Positions 1 to 8,808 of a stretch of 64,000 bases of DNA are shown in pieces. Within the stretch, counting starts at the first letter, position 1. Every line of letters starts with the position of its first letter. The translations under genes were made by a program, and so were the position numbers. Below the pieces are notes generated by a model. It did not search any database, was not told the DNA's origin, and worked only from the letters and a program-made list of their open reading frames with translations. The stretch spans positions 1 to 64,000 of the forward strand of contig NZ_JAERSD010000025.1 in NCBI RefSeq assembly GCF_017912555.1, given 5' to 3'. Origin of the DNA: Bacillus sp. REN3. GTDB taxonomy: Bacteria > Bacillota > Bacilli > Bacillales > Cytobacillaceae.

Positions 1-356
<356 letters not shown>

Positions 357-452
357 AAGAAAGAGTATGAGTTAGCTCATAATAAAAAAACGTTGGCTCA
401 TGATCTTCATAAAGAAGCCATGATGATTATTGTTTGTTGACGCTTGTTTGTT

Positions 453-468
453 TAGTTTTCAAAGAGCA
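453..468 (-). promoter_or_regulatory. rrn boxA antitermination element
   Basis: On the minus strand the sequence TGCTCTTTGAAAACTA matches the boxA-like element found in Bacillus rRNA leaders. It lies between the P2 promoter and the 16S 5' end, where NusB/NusE-dependent antitermination signals are expected. Confidence 0.75.
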
Positions 469-501
469 ATTTTCACTATGTCGCCCGGAAGCGACCTTAT
501 T

Positions 502-530
502 AATATACCAGCCTGTGTCCTTTATGTCAA
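502..530 (-). promoter_or_regulatory. rrn P2 promoter
   Basis: Minus-strand -35 TTGACA (525-530) and -10 TATATT (502-507) are separated by exactly 17 bp, followed by the AATAAGGTCGC discriminator region. It is the promoter nearer to the 16S gene. A near-copy of the -10 region lies 130 bp upstream. Confidence 0.9.
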
Positions 531-631
531 TATCTTTTTTAATTTAAAACATGATATCGCATATAACACATAATCAAGTATGACCGTCTGCCACGAAAGT
601 GTTTTTATGGCGTTTCGCAGCGACGGTTATT

Positions 632-660
632 AATATACCAAGTATTATTTCAAAGGTCAA
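632..660 (-). promoter_or_regulatory. rrn P1 promoter
   Basis: Minus-strand -35 TTGACC (655-660) and -10 TATATT (632-637) have a 17-bp spacer and are preceded by an A-rich stretch like an UP element. Together with P2 it forms the tandem promoter pair typical of Bacillus rrn operons. The -10 regions of P1 and P2 share the core TGGTATATTAATAA. Confidence 0.88.
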
Positions 661-676
661 TAACTTTTTTGTTTTT

Positions 677-1552
677 TTAGGATAACTTTTCAGGAATCCG
701 ATAGAAACGATGATGAATACCTTGACCTTTAGTTTCGGCTTCTACTGCTTCAAGGATTTTTTTATCAATTAGGTATTCAATTAGGATCCCAAGATCAACC
801 GAGTAAGGAGTCAGCTCCGGATGCATCAGCATGTCATTGAAGGACCAAGATTCTTTTGACTGCAGTACCTCCATCAGATGCTGGATTCCTGCTTTTGTAC
901 TTTTATGGATTAGGAATTCACTTGCGAGGAACAAAAGTTCAAGCCTTTTTTCCAATGTTTCTTCACTACAGACAAGTTCTTCGTATAACTTATAAATCTC
1001 AGGCTCGATTTGCTTTACTTGATGCCAGACAGTCACCTCTGGATGAAAGCCGTTTTCGATGACCGCCAGTCTTGCTAAATGATGGAGCGAATGCACTACA
1101 TGATTGTAGGCATCAAGATAGTGATAATGATCAAAAAAGGCTTTTCCGTCAATATACCTTCTGATCAACTTTGCAAATTCAATTCCCATTTTGATTTTCC
1201 GTCCAAGGAATGGAAACTCTTTCAGTTCATGTTTTAAATTAGCTATGTAATCATTCCGGTCAAAAATGATTTTCCCATTATAGATCCAATCGAAGATCTT
1301 CTTGTTATTACCCAATAACAACCAGTCATGAATTTGCTTTTCCGTTACGATATGCATGGCAGCTTTTTTATCATTATAGGTGTAGTGTTTTACGAACACC
1401 GGATCATTGTTTTCCTTTACGATGATAAGCAAAATTGCGTCGAATGTATCAGTTGTCGGAATGGCGTTTTGCCTTTTCTCGACTATGATGACCCCTACAG
1501 TACTCGGATGGCTTGCGCGCTCTTGATATATAGAACGAAGGATATCCTCCAT
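677..1552 (-). CDS. ygxA: Nucleotidyltransferase-like protein YgxA
   Basis: This 291-aa protein matches the Bacillus YgxA family, a nucleotidyltransferase-like fold N-terminally followed by a helical substrate-binding-like region and a C-terminal part that could be a winged helix. The function is not established. ATG at 1552 is preceded by GGGGGAG with a 7-nt spacer, which decides the start. The gene runs toward the rRNA operon; in B. subtilis ygxA is likewise the last protein gene before rrnD. I see no obvious complete catalytic GS..D.D motif, so enzymatic activity should not be assumed. Confidence 0.85.
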   Translation of the reverse strand: MEDILRSIYQERASHPSTVGVIIVEKRQNAIPTTDTFDAILLIIVKENNDPVFVKHYTYNDKKAAMHIVTEKQIHDWLLLGNNKKIFDWIYNGKIIFDRNDYIANLKHELKEFPFLGRKIKMGIEFAKLIRRYIDGKAFFDHYHYLDAYNHVVHSLHHLARLAVIENGFHPEVTVWHQVKQIEPEIYKLYEELVCSEETLEKRLELLFLASEFLIHKSTKAGIQHLMEVLQSKESWSFNDMLMHPELTPYSVDLGILIEYLIDKKILEAVEAETKGQGIHHRFYRIPEKLS

Positions 1553-1709
1553 CTCAAAACTCCCCCATTAGTTTGTTAGCATATATGTTCGACAATTATA
1601 TAAAATCTCCTGCAAATACTCTAGACATTTTTCGACACCTTTGGCGGTATTTTATGTTTTATTCTCCCCTAAATAGTATGATATAGTTGTTTTTTAGGGA
1701 GGGAAATTG

Positions 1710-2057
1710 ATGGCTAAATATTCAAGTAAAATAAATAAAATTCGCACCTTCGCCTTAAGCCTGATCTTTATCGGCTTTATCGTCATGTACGCTGGGATCT
1801 TCTTTCGCAACTCCCCCGTTGTCATGACAATCTTCATGATCCTGGGCCTTTTGTTCATCATCGCCAGCACGGTCGTTTATTTTTGGATCGGCATGTTGTC
1901 GACAAAAACTGTCCAGGTTGTGTGCCCGAATTGCGGGAAACAGACCAAGATGCTTGGCAGGGTGGATATGTGTATGTATTGCAATGAACCGTTAACCCTC
2001 GACTCTGATCTTGAGGGAAAGGTCTTTGATGAAAAATATAACAGGAAACAAAAATAA
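1710..2057 (+). CDS. ygzB: UPF0295 membrane protein YgzB
   Basis: A 115-aa protein with two hydrophobic membrane segments (about residues 15-35 and 42-65), then a C-terminal cytosolic part with a zinc-ribbon-like pair of Cys motifs (CPNCGK and CMYCNEP). It belongs to the UPF0295 family, whose role is unknown. A longer reading could begin with TTG at 1707, but AGGGAGGG at 1696-1703 is correctly spaced for ATG at 1710. It faces perR, with a shared terminator between them. Confidence 0.85.
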   Translation: MAKYSSKINKIRTFALSLIFIGFIVMYAGIFFRNSPVVMTIFMILGLLFIIASTVVYFWIGMLSTKTVQVVCPNCGKQTKMLGRVDMCMYCNEPLTLDSDLEGKVFDEKYNRKQK

Positions 2058-2084
2058 ACTCGGCATGATAGCCGAGTTTTTTTG
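2056..2084. terminator. Bidirectional terminator ygzB/perR
   Basis: Inverted repeat AACTCGGC-ATGATA-GCCGAGTT is followed by a T run on the plus strand and has A residues on the other side, so it can end both ygzB and the convergent perR. Confidence 0.85.
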
Positions 2085-2093
2085 TAGCAACAT

Positions 2094-2531
2094 TTAATGT
2101 ACCTCTTTTACTGAGCATTCCGGACATGTTCCATAAATCTCCATTCTGTGGTTGCCGACCTTGAAACCTGTAACATGTGAAGCAAGATGTTCTACTTCAT
2201 CAAGACCAGGGTAATGGAAATCGACGATCTTGCCGCACTTATCACAGATTACGTGATAATGATGGGTCGTCACATAGTCAAAACGACTTGAGGCATCACC
2301 AAAGGTCAGTTCCTTGACTAATCCAACTTCACGGAATACTCTCAGATTGTTATAAACTGTCGCAACACTCATATTCGGGAACTTTCCTTCAAGCGCTTTA
2401 TATATCTCGTCGGCAGTCGGATGCGACATTGAGTTTATCAAATATTCGAGTATCGCATGACGTTGCGGAGTAATACGGACTCCTGTATCCTTCAGGGTAT
2501 CAAGGGCTTGTTTTAACTGATTCTGTACCAC
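2094..2531 (-). CDS. perR: Peroxide-responsive repressor PerR (Fur family)
   Basis: A Fur-family metalloregulator with an N-terminal winged helix (about residues 1-85, including the recognition region [12 protein letters not shown]) and a C-terminal dimerisation/metal domain. It carries the HHYH..C..CGK and C..C zinc-site motifs (CDKCGK, CPEC) and the His/Asp residues of the regulatory site. PerR senses H2O2 through metal-catalysed oxidation of regulatory histidines and represses katA, ahpCF, mrgA, hemAXCDBL and itself. The ORF is open from 2546, but the ATG used here (reading MAVVQ) at about 2534 is a better guess; the precise N-terminus is uncertain by a few residues. The PerR operator lies just upstream, so autoregulation is expected. 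It sits next to bcp as in B. subtilis. Confidence 0.93.
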   Translation of the reverse strand: MVQNQLKQALDTLKDTGVRITPQRHAILEYLINSMSHPTADEIYKALEGKFPNMSVATVYNNLRVFREVGLVKELTFGDASSRFDYVTTHHYHVICDKCGKIVDFHYPGLDEVEHLASHVTGFKVGNHRMEIYGTCPECSVKEVH

Positions 2532-2570
2532 CGCCATGCACCTCACTTTTCCTTAGATATCATTCTTATT

Positions 2571-2585
2571 TTATAATGTTTATAA
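2571..2585. promoter_or_regulatory. PerR box
   Basis: TTATAATGTTTATAA matches the PerR operator consensus TTATAATNATTATAA at 14 of 15 positions. It lies just downstream of the perR -10, where bound repressor would block initiation. Confidence 0.88.
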
Positions 2586-2587
2586 AT

Positions 2588-2617
2588 AGTGTACTAATTC
2601 GATGACACTTTTGTCAA
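2588..2617 (-). promoter_or_regulatory. perR promoter (sigma-A type)
   Basis: Minus strand -35 TTGACA (2612-2617), 18-bp spacer, -10 TACACT (2588-2593). The PerR box at 2571-2585 covers the expected transcription start. Confidence 0.7.
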
Positions 2618-2657
2618 TATTACTACCTCGCAAACATTTACATTTATTTCAATGAAG

Positions 2658-3209
2658 TTACTCTTGATGCAAGGTTTGCTCCTTAGATCCAAGATGCATA
2701 TTCACATATCTAGCAGCGACAAACAAAAAGTCCGAAAGACGATTCAGGTAAGACAGTACGAGCGGATTCACTTCTTCCCCCAGACAGACCGCGATCCGTT
2801 CCGATCTTCTCACAATTGTCCTTGCAACATGAAACGCCGCACCCGCCTGATGCCCCCCCGGAAGGATGAAGTTGGTTAACTGAGGAAGAGAAGCATCCCA
2901 CTCATCGATGGTTTTTTCCAATTCTTCAATGTCCGCTTGTTTGAGCGTCCATTTCACTTCTTTCCCTGCAGGTGTTGCAAGTTCTGCCCCAGCATGGAAT
3001 AGCACAGTCTGGATTTTATGGAAGATGGATTGAAGTCCTTCCTTTCCCGGAAAGTATTCACCTTGCAAATAACTCAATGCGAGTCCGATCATAGAATTTG
3101 CTTCATCACATGTGCCATAAGCTTCTACCCGGGTATCGCTTTTACTGACTCGTGAACCATAGATAAGGGAGGTTGTTCCTTTATCACCTGTTTTCGTATA
3201 GATCTTCAT
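2658..3209 (-). CDS. yvqK: Corrinoid (cob(I)alamin) adenosyltransferase, PduO type
   Basis: A 183-aa PduO-family ATP:cob(I)alamin adenosyltransferase, which transfers the 5'-deoxyadenosyl group of ATP to reduced corrinoid to make adenosylcobalamin. The N-terminal TKTGDKGTTSL ATP-binding motif and the C-terminal R..ER and NRLSDFLF motifs of the family are present. ATG 3209 follows GGGGG with 7-nt spacing. The upstream dehydrogenase stop codon is 1 nt away, so the two genes are probably co-transcribed, though there is no obvious functional link. Confidence 0.92.
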   Translation of the reverse strand: MKIYTKTGDKGTTSLIYGSRVSKSDTRVEAYGTCDEANSMIGLALSYLQGEYFPGKEGLQSIFHKIQTVLFHAGAELATPAGKEVKWTLKQADIEELEKTIDEWDASLPQLTNFILPGGHQAGAAFHVARTIVRRSERIAVCLGEEVNPLVLSYLNRLSDFLFVAARYVNMHLGSKEQTLHQE

Positions 3210-3210
3210 T

Positions 3211-4155
3211 TCAGTACCCCCTGTCTAGGTTTATCACATTTAGATAGTCATTGCCTTTGTTCATATATGTATGCAGATTATGGTTGAAAATTTCGAACGA
3301 CCTTGGCAAATAGTTTTTTGTCAAACTTGAAATATGAGGTGTTACCGTCACATTGTCCATTGTCCAAAATGGATGTCCTTCAGGAAGCGGCTCGCTAGAA
3401 AAAACATCTAAATATGCATGTGCGATTTTCTTTTCTTTAAGGACTTTCAGCAGGATATCCTCCCGCACCAAATCACCGCGTCCAATATTGATAAAAACAC
3501 AGGTATCCTTCATTGCATCGAAATGGGGTGAATCAAGGAAATGCTTCGTCTCTTTCGTGCTAGGCAATACCGAGACGATAAAATCCGCTTCTGGGAGCGC
3601 TAGTCCGAAATTTTCCATCGTACAGATTTCGTCCGCCCAATCCGCCATGTTGCCACTTCGGTTTACTCCAATTGTTTTCATATTGAATGCTTTTGCTAGC
3701 CTGGCGACCTCTCCGCCAATTGCCCCTATACCTAGGATAAGCAAAGTTTTACCGTATAATTCTCCCATCGGCAACTTCCGCTCCCATAGCTGCTGTTTTT
3801 CATTTTCCCATATCGTTTTCATCTGCTTCACATGCTGGAGCATCAGGCCGATTGTGAATTCCGCCATCGGGATTTTATGGATGCCCCTTGCGTTTGTTAC
3901 TAAAATTCCCCGCGTTTTGCAGGCTTCAAACGGCATTTTCTCCAACCCGGCCGACATCACCATGATCCACTTCAGCTTATCGGTCTTGAAAATTAATTCA
4001 TCTGTTAAATCTTCACCATATGTAATGAAAACTTCCGCATCCAAAAACAACTCTTCCTTGATGCCTTTATGGAATTCGAATCGGACTTCAGGAAAGGCTT
4101 TCTTTACTTCTTCCCGAATTGATTCAGATGGTAATAACGAAGAATAGATGTTCAC
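3211..4155 (-). CDS. D-2-hydroxyacid dehydrogenase family protein
   Basis: A 314-aa NAD(P)-dependent D-isomer-specific 2-hydroxyacid dehydrogenase. The Rossmann motif LGIGAIGGEVA is at about residue 140. The catalytic Arg lies in NIGRGDLV, the Glu in FSSEPLPEGHPFW and the His in VTPHISS. The substrate cannot be deduced. The start is GTG at 4155, supported by GAGGAG 8 nt upstream. It is followed directly by the adenosyltransferase gene. Confidence 0.88.
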   Translation of the reverse strand: MNIYSSLLPSESIREEVKKAFPEVRFEFHKGIKEELFLDAEVFITYGEDLTDELIFKTDKLKWIMVMSAGLEKMPFEACKTRGILVTNARGIHKIPMAEFTIGLMLQHVKQMKTIWENEKQQLWERKLPMGELYGKTLLILGIGAIGGEVARLAKAFNMKTIGVNRSGNMADWADEICTMENFGLALPEADFIVSVLPSTKETKHFLDSPHFDAMKDTCVFINIGRGDLVREDILLKVLKEKKIAHAYLDVFSSEPLPEGHPFWTMDNVTVTPHISSLTKNYLPRSFEIFNHNLHTYMNKGNDYLNVINLDRGY

Positions 4156-4437
4156 AATCTCAACTCCTCAAAATTGATTTATCCATTTAATTGTATTAAT
4201 TTTCATTTTTTTAAACAACTTCTAAGACTATCCAGAAAACCAAACCTCTGACTTGCAAAGGCTAAAAAGGTGATATCTAGGTACACTTCTTCATGCTGCT
4301 TCGTTTCTTCATAAAAAAATTTTTAAGATCAACGTTGATTTGGAATACCAGTCGGTTTGGAACAGAAGGCTCTCCCCCAGAAAGCGAAGTGCCTGGAGTT
4401 GAAAACAACATTCAAATTTAACAAAGCTTTATATAAA

Positions 4438-4463
4438 AAAGGCGGACCATTTTGGCCCGCAAA
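4438..4463 (-). terminator. Minus-strand terminator with no intact gene upstream
   Basis: On the minus strand GCGGGCC-AAAAT-GGTCCGC (one mismatch) is followed by six T. It marks the end of a leftward transcription unit, but the ~470 bp between it and bcp hold no convincing intact gene. Confidence 0.7.
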
Positions 4464-4900
4464 TAAAGTTTGAGGAGGTATGCCCTAATACAATAATATT
4501 CAGCTTGAAGGAAAAGGAATGGACAAAAGCCTGCTTTCCTTAAAATAGGCGAAGACCCCGGAAAGACAAAAGGGAAACAATCCGAGGCAAATCGTGCCCA
4601 AACGGGTTCTCGGTAAAGCACAATGGGAAAAATTGAAGGCCTATCGTGAGGTTGAAACAGATGCAGTTGGTTTCCTCTGGATTAAAATAGTTCGCTTCTC
4701 TCTTTTTAAGATCGGCCGCCAAGCGAAGTACGGTAAAAATCTCTGTCTATCATCTTGATGTTGTACCCTTCAAAACCACGCTCTATAAAAACGGGAATGG
4801 CAATTTCCTTATTCCTGATTGACATTTCAATGCCGTATTCATGACTGACGGTTCCAATGATTAATATTCCTAATGCAATTGGAATACTGGCTGAACTAGC
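4464..4900 (-). pseudogene. Possible degraded leftward gene between bcp and a terminator
   Basis: Minus-strand reading gives a coding-looking stretch in frame with bcp after its stop, including an ATG-initiated 39-aa ORF at 4706-4825. A second open frame overlaps its end and continues to 4540. The two pieces together resemble one gene broken by a frameshift, and a good terminator follows at 4438-4463. The translation was not recognised. It could also be non-coding 3' sequence of the bcp transcript. Low confidence. Confidence 0.25.
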
Positions 4901-4931
4901 AGGAAGGCAGCCCTGTATAGGCTGCCTTCCT
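4901..4931. repeat. Hairpin just after bcp
   Basis: A perfect 12-bp inverted repeat (AGGAAGGCAGCC / GGCTGCCTTCCT) has a 7-nt loop immediately after the bcp stop codon. Neither side has a T run, so it is not a canonical intrinsic terminator; transcription from bcp could continue to 4438-4463. Confidence 0.6.
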
Positions 4932-4933
4932 GA

Positions 4934-5401
4934 TTATCGATTTTCCTTTATAAATTGGAGTGCTTCTTCGACATGTCCTTTGACCTTGACTTTCCGCCAT
5001 TCCTTGGCGAGTTTGCCTTCCTTGTCAATGATGAAGGTAGATCGTTCGATACCCATGTATTCTTTGCCGAAGTTTTTCTTCAGCTTCCAGACTCCATATT
5101 TTTCAGCTACTTCGTGGTCTTCATCTGCGAGCAGCAGGAAGGGCAATCCATGCTTCTCGATGAATTTTTCATGCCTGTTGACCGGATCAGGACTGACACC
5201 AAGGATCACAGCGTCCAGTCCTTCAAAGCTCTCATGATGGTCCCTGAAGTCACAAGCTTCAGTCGTGCAGCCGGGGGTCATATCCTTAGGGTAAAAATAA
5301 AGGACGACATTTTTCCCAAGAAAGTCTGATAACTTGACTGTTTTGCCATTGCTTGCCGGCAATTCGAATTGCGGTGCGTTTTCGCCAATAACCAATGCCA
5401 T
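4934..5401 (-). CDS. bcp: Thiol peroxidase Bcp (bacterioferritin comigratory protein)
   Basis: A 155-aa atypical 2-Cys peroxiredoxin of the Bcp/PrxQ class, equivalent to B. subtilis YgaF. It reduces hydroperoxides with thioredoxin as the likely electron donor. The peroxidatic Cys lies in TPGCTTEACDFRD (about residue 45) with the resolving Cys five residues later. ATG 5401 is preceded by GGAGGG with 6-nt spacing. Its position beside perR is conserved, but no PerR box is visible directly upstream. Confidence 0.95.
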   Translation of the reverse strand: MALVIGENAPQFELPASNGKTVKLSDFLGKNVVLYFYPKDMTPGCTTEACDFRDHHESFEGLDAVILGVSPDPVNRHEKFIEKHGLPFLLLADEDHEVAEKYGVWKLKKNFGKEYMGIERSTFIIDKEGKLAKEWRKVKVKGHVEEALQFIKENR

Positions 5402-5468
5402 CTTAATCCCTCCAAAAAATTCTTCGCTACCAATAGCCTATCTAATTTTGGCTGGGAATACAAATTCG

Positions 5469-5497
5469 AGGCGGCCAATCCGTTAAATTGGCCGCCT
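5469..5497 (-). terminator. Hairpin after the K+ channel gene
   Basis: AGGCGGCCAAT / ATTGGCCGCCT, an 11-bp stem, lies immediately downstream of the minus-strand channel gene. The following T run is weak. Confidence 0.6.
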
Positions 5498-5501
5498 GGA
5501 T

Positions 5502-5915
5502 TTAAATGCTATTTTTCTCCCTTTCAAATACCACCCTGGTAACAAAGGCCGCAGGAATGGTATAACCGATCAACGCTTCTAAAACCGCGATGATTCGGCC
5601 GATACCGACTGGTGCGATGTCGCCATATCCAACGGAAAACAAAGTGACAGCACTGAAATAGACACTGGTTGCCATTCTTTCATATGAAGTAGTGAGCTCC
5701 CTGAATCCGCCGCCAGAGAGGACAGCAATCCCCCTGTGCTCGAGCAAGTAATACAGCAGACCGAATCCAGCCATCACGGTTGCATAGGTCAATGCCAGCG
5801 TCAGGAAATTCTCGAACGAAAGCTGCTTGCCTTTAATTTTGTTGGGGATGAACAGTGTTCTTAAACTTAATGTCATCGCGGTTACAATCAGAAAAATCGA
5901 CAGATAAAATTGCAT
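5502..5915 (-). CDS. Two-TM potassium channel family protein
   Basis: About 137 aa with hydrophobic segments at the N-terminus and around residues 35-60, then a pore loop with the K+ selectivity filter SVGYGD and a final TM helix. This is the Ion_trans_2 architecture, with no cytosolic RCK/TrkA_N domain. The open frame extends to a TTG at 5948, but ATG 5915 (MQFYLSIF) gives a sensible membrane start; the Shine-Dalgarno is poor for both. It stands alone between bcp and the ABC exporter operon. Confidence 0.82.
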   Translation of the reverse strand: MQFYLSIFLIVTAMTLSLRTLFIPNKIKGKQLSFENFLTLALTYATVMAGFGLLYYLLEHRGIAVLSGGGFRELTTSYERMATSVYFSAVTLFSVGYGDIAPVGIGRIIAVLEALIGYTIPAAFVTRVVFEREKNSI

Positions 5916-6093
5916 GGCACAGCCCCGCTTCCCAGTCTCTCTTTCCAACTATACGCTCGTTTGAACGCCAGTATGCAAGCAAGTCCTGTTTATTCCCTCA
6001 ATTAAAACCGGTAGATGGACACAATTGCCGGAAACGTCCTCACCTCATCTATAGCCCGCTGCATTAAGGGTTTTACGCTACATCCCAGGTAAA

Positions 6094-6879
6094 CTAGTTC
6101 CCTGCTCCCCTGTAGCGCTTTACACCTTCATTCCAGAGGAAAACTGACAGGCTGAAAAAAGCAATCCCGATAACCGGCGTCAAAAAGGAGTAGCCATACC
6201 ACTCGTCCCGCCCTAGGAAATAGGCGGCAGGATAGACGCCCACAAAAGCAAAAGGAAGGATCCAGGTTAACACAAACCGGATGGCTTTATTGTAAATATC
6301 GACCGGATACCGTCCATAGTTCCCGATGTTGTACATCATCGGCATGATCGACGTCCTTGCATCCGCCCAGAAACTTATACAAGCAATCATTACAAAGATT
6401 CCCGCATACACTAGAACGCCTCCAATGACGAGCATGATAAAGAGAAAAGGATCATACCAATGGAACACAAGGTCCAGACGGCTGCCTGAATAAAGCATGA
6501 CAGCAATTCCTGTAACTGCACCGAAAAGAGATTCCAGTTCCATCCTTTCAAGGATAACCTGGAACAGGCTATGAATCGGCCTTGTCAAAATCCTGTCCAG
6601 CTCTCCTTTTACAATATAGCGTTCATTGAAATCCCATATATTAAAAAAAGAAGAAAAGATCGCATACGGTACAAGGAAAAAGCCATAGATGAAAATAATT
6701 TCATCCTTGTTCCAGCCATTAAGGAAATCTGTATGGTCAAATACAACAAGGATAAATATAAGATTAACCGCTTGGAATAACAAATCCGAAAAAAGTTCGA
6801 CGAACAGATCGGCACGGTATTCAAGTCTTGTTTTCATGTATTGGGCGACATACCGAAAAAACATCGTAACGTAAAACAT
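6094..6879 (-). CDS. ABC-2 type transporter permease (DUF990-like), subunit B
   Basis: A 261-aa integral membrane protein with about six TM segments, of the ABC-2 family formerly called DUF990. The ATG at 6879 follows AAGGAGGG, which lies inside the end of the upstream permease gene, so the two are translationally coupled. With the next permease and the ATPase it forms a complete exporter: two different permeases and one ATPase. The substrate is unknown. Last gene of the operon. Confidence 0.87.
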   Translation of the reverse strand: MFYVTMFFRYVAQYMKTRLEYRADLFVELFSDLLFQAVNLIFILVVFDHTDFLNGWNKDEIIFIYGFFLVPYAIFSSFFNIWDFNERYIVKGELDRILTRPIHSLFQVILERMELESLFGAVTGIAVMLYSGSRLDLVFHWYDPFLFIMLVIGGVLVYAGIFVMIACISFWADARTSIMPMMYNIGNYGRYPVDIYNKAIRFVLTWILPFAFVGVYPAAYFLGRDEWYGYSFLTPVIGIAFFSLSVFLWNEGVKRYRGAGN

Positions 6880-6882
6880 GTG

Positions 6883-7674
6883 TCACCCTCCTTGTATAAT
6901 GAGCTGTTTTTTTGCTATCACCCAGAGGATTTGAATCGGGATGAGCAGGATCACTACCCAGGCAGCCTGTAACAGGATGGCTTCAAACGCTTGATTTCCA
7001 TTAAAACCATTTGTGAAAATCATGCTCGGAATGTAACTGATCCCCTGGAAAGGCAAAAACTTCATGATTTCTTGTGCCCATCCAGGGAAAAAGCTGATCG
7101 GCAGAAGCAGGCCGGAGAATAGATCGATTATGACCCGCTTGGCTCTAATCAGCCCCGTATTATTATATAGGAAGAAAGTCGTAATCCCGGTCAGCAGGTT
7201 CAATTGTGTGTTGATGAAAAAACTCAGCAGGATCGAAACAGCAAACAGGATCCATGTCGTAAGGTCTGCCGAGAATTCAAGCGGGAAGATCAGCGCGACA
7301 ATCAACATCCCGGGCATTGAGAAGAAGAACAGCCGAAAAATCCCTTCGCCAAGACCCTGCATGGTCTTCATGCCCAGATAGCTGTATGGCCTGATCAGCT
7401 CCACAGCAACTTTGCCTTCCTTAATCTCCATCGCCATCTCCCGGTCAATATTATTAAAGTAAAAAGCCCGGGCCATCCAGGCCACCGCGATGTAGGTTGT
7501 CATCTGGATGACTGAAAGTCCTTGAATCTCATCTTTTCCGCCGTAAATAGCATTCCAGAGGAAATAATAAGCTCCAATATTGATGCTGTAGATCAAGATT
7601 CCGGTGTAATAATTCGTCCTGTATGCAAGCATCATTAAAAAGCGGATGCGGATCATTTCAATGTATTTATCCAT
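6883..7674 (-). CDS. ABC-2 type transporter permease (DUF990-like), subunit A
   Basis: A 263-aa membrane protein with about six TM helices, paralogous in layout to its downstream neighbour. Its start lies 2 nt after the ATPase stop codon and its Shine-Dalgarno is inside the ATPase gene, indicating one transcript. The two permeases probably form a heterodimeric channel. Confidence 0.87.
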   Translation of the reverse strand: MDKYIEMIRIRFLMMLAYRTNYYTGILIYSINIGAYYFLWNAIYGGKDEIQGLSVIQMTTYIAVAWMARAFYFNNIDREMAMEIKEGKVAVELIRPYSYLGMKTMQGLGEGIFRLFFFSMPGMLIVALIFPLEFSADLTTWILFAVSILLSFFINTQLNLLTGITTFFLYNNTGLIRAKRVIIDLFSGLLLPISFFPGWAQEIMKFLPFQGISYIPSMIFTNGFNGNQAFEAILLQAAWVVILLIPIQILWVIAKKQLIIQGG

Positions 7675-7676
7675 TT

Positions 7677-8681
7677 CTATGCCATTCCTTTTTCATAGAT
7701 GTTGCGGATGATTTCCTCAGTAGATGGTTCATTGATCTTTACATCTTTTATTCTATAGGCAGAGACCGTCCTTGCAATCAACTGTGATACCGCTTCTTCA
7801 TTGTCACTTATAACTACGGTGAACACCTGGTCTTTCTCATCAAGCTGCCACTTCGCGTCCAAATCGCTTGTCAATGCTTCAAGCCGGCTGATATCCGCTT
7901 TTTCGATGAATTCAAAACTGATCTCCTGTCCATCTCCCCACTTCTCTTTCAGGCTTTTCAAAGCACCATCATAGATAATCGATCCTTCATCAAGCATGAT
8001 CACTCGTTCGCAAAGAGCTTCGATATCAGAAAGATCATGGGTCGTGAGCAAGATAGTGGTATTGTATTTTTCATTGATTTCTTTAAGGAAATCCCTGATT
8101 CTGAGCTTCACTAGCACATCCAGCCCAATCGTCGGCTCGTCCAGGAACAGCAGAGGCGGGTTATGGATCAGGGCTGCTGCAAGCTCGCACCTCATCCTTT
8201 GGCCAAGAGAAAGCTTCCTTACCGGCTTGTCCAGCAGCGGACCGATTTCAAGCGTTTTGATGACATGGTCCATATGCTCGTTATAATCGGCATCAGATAC
8301 CTTATACACCTTTTTCAGCAGCCGGAACGATTCCTGGACCGCAATATCCCACCAGAGCTGTGATCGTTGGCCGAAGACGACTCCGATTGTCTGGACAAAC
8401 TTTTCTCGCTCCTTATGGGGATTCATTCCATTTACGGTGATTTGTCCAGATGTAGGAGTCAGGATCCCTGTAAGCATTTTGATGGTTGTCGATTTCCCAG
8501 CCCCGTTTTCCCCTATATAGCCGACCATTTCACCTTGCTGGACATTGAAGCTGATTTCATTCACAGCAGGAATGATGGTATAATTCCGCGTGAAAAGATC
8601 GCGGAAAGCCCCTGACAGCCCCGACCTGCTTGAATAAGCCTTAAATTCTTTCCTCAGCCCCTTCACTTCTATAGCGTCCAT
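7677..8681 (-). CDS. ABC transporter ATP-binding protein (daunorubicin/ABC-2 type)
   Basis: A 334-aa ATPase. Walker A GENGAGKST (about residue 57), signature LSLGQRMRCE, Walker B LLFLDEPTIGLD and a switch His (TTHD) are all intact. The C-terminal ~100 residues form an additional domain typical of ABC-2 export ATPases. It is the first gene of the three-gene exporter operon, divergent from the DUF2071 gene. Confidence 0.9.
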   Translation of the reverse strand: MDAIEVKGLRKEFKAYSSRSGLSGAFRDLFTRNYTIIPAVNEISFNVQQGEMVGYIGENGAGKSTTIKMLTGILTPTSGQITVNGMNPHKEREKFVQTIGVVFGQRSQLWWDIAVQESFRLLKKVYKVSDADYNEHMDHVIKTLEIGPLLDKPVRKLSLGQRMRCELAAALIHNPPLLFLDEPTIGLDVLVKLRIRDFLKEINEKYNTTILLTTHDLSDIEALCERVIMLDEGSIIYDGALKSLKEKWGDGQEISFEFIEKADISRLEALTSDLDAKWQLDEKDQVFTVVISDNEEAVSQLIARTVSAYRIKDVKINEPSTEEIIRNIYEKGMA

Positions 8682-8808
8682 TTCATTTCCTCCTTTATCC
8701 CTAACAAAACAGTTTAGCTAATCATATGGAGTAAAACAAATGCTAAGCCCTGGAAAGATTAGCACACACCCTTTTAGGGTAATTTAATCGCAAAAAGGGA
8801 TGAATTCA

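Noticed and set aside
2652..2901. ORFs on the other strand or frame within the adenosyltransferase gene
   Set aside because: Shadows of a clear family gene.
4901..4931. Intrinsic terminator for bcp
   Set aside because: Strong stem but no T run on either strand, so it is reported as a hairpin only.
5402..5468. PerR box upstream of bcp
   Set aside because: Looked for because perR is close by, but no sequence resembling TTATAATNATTATAA is present.
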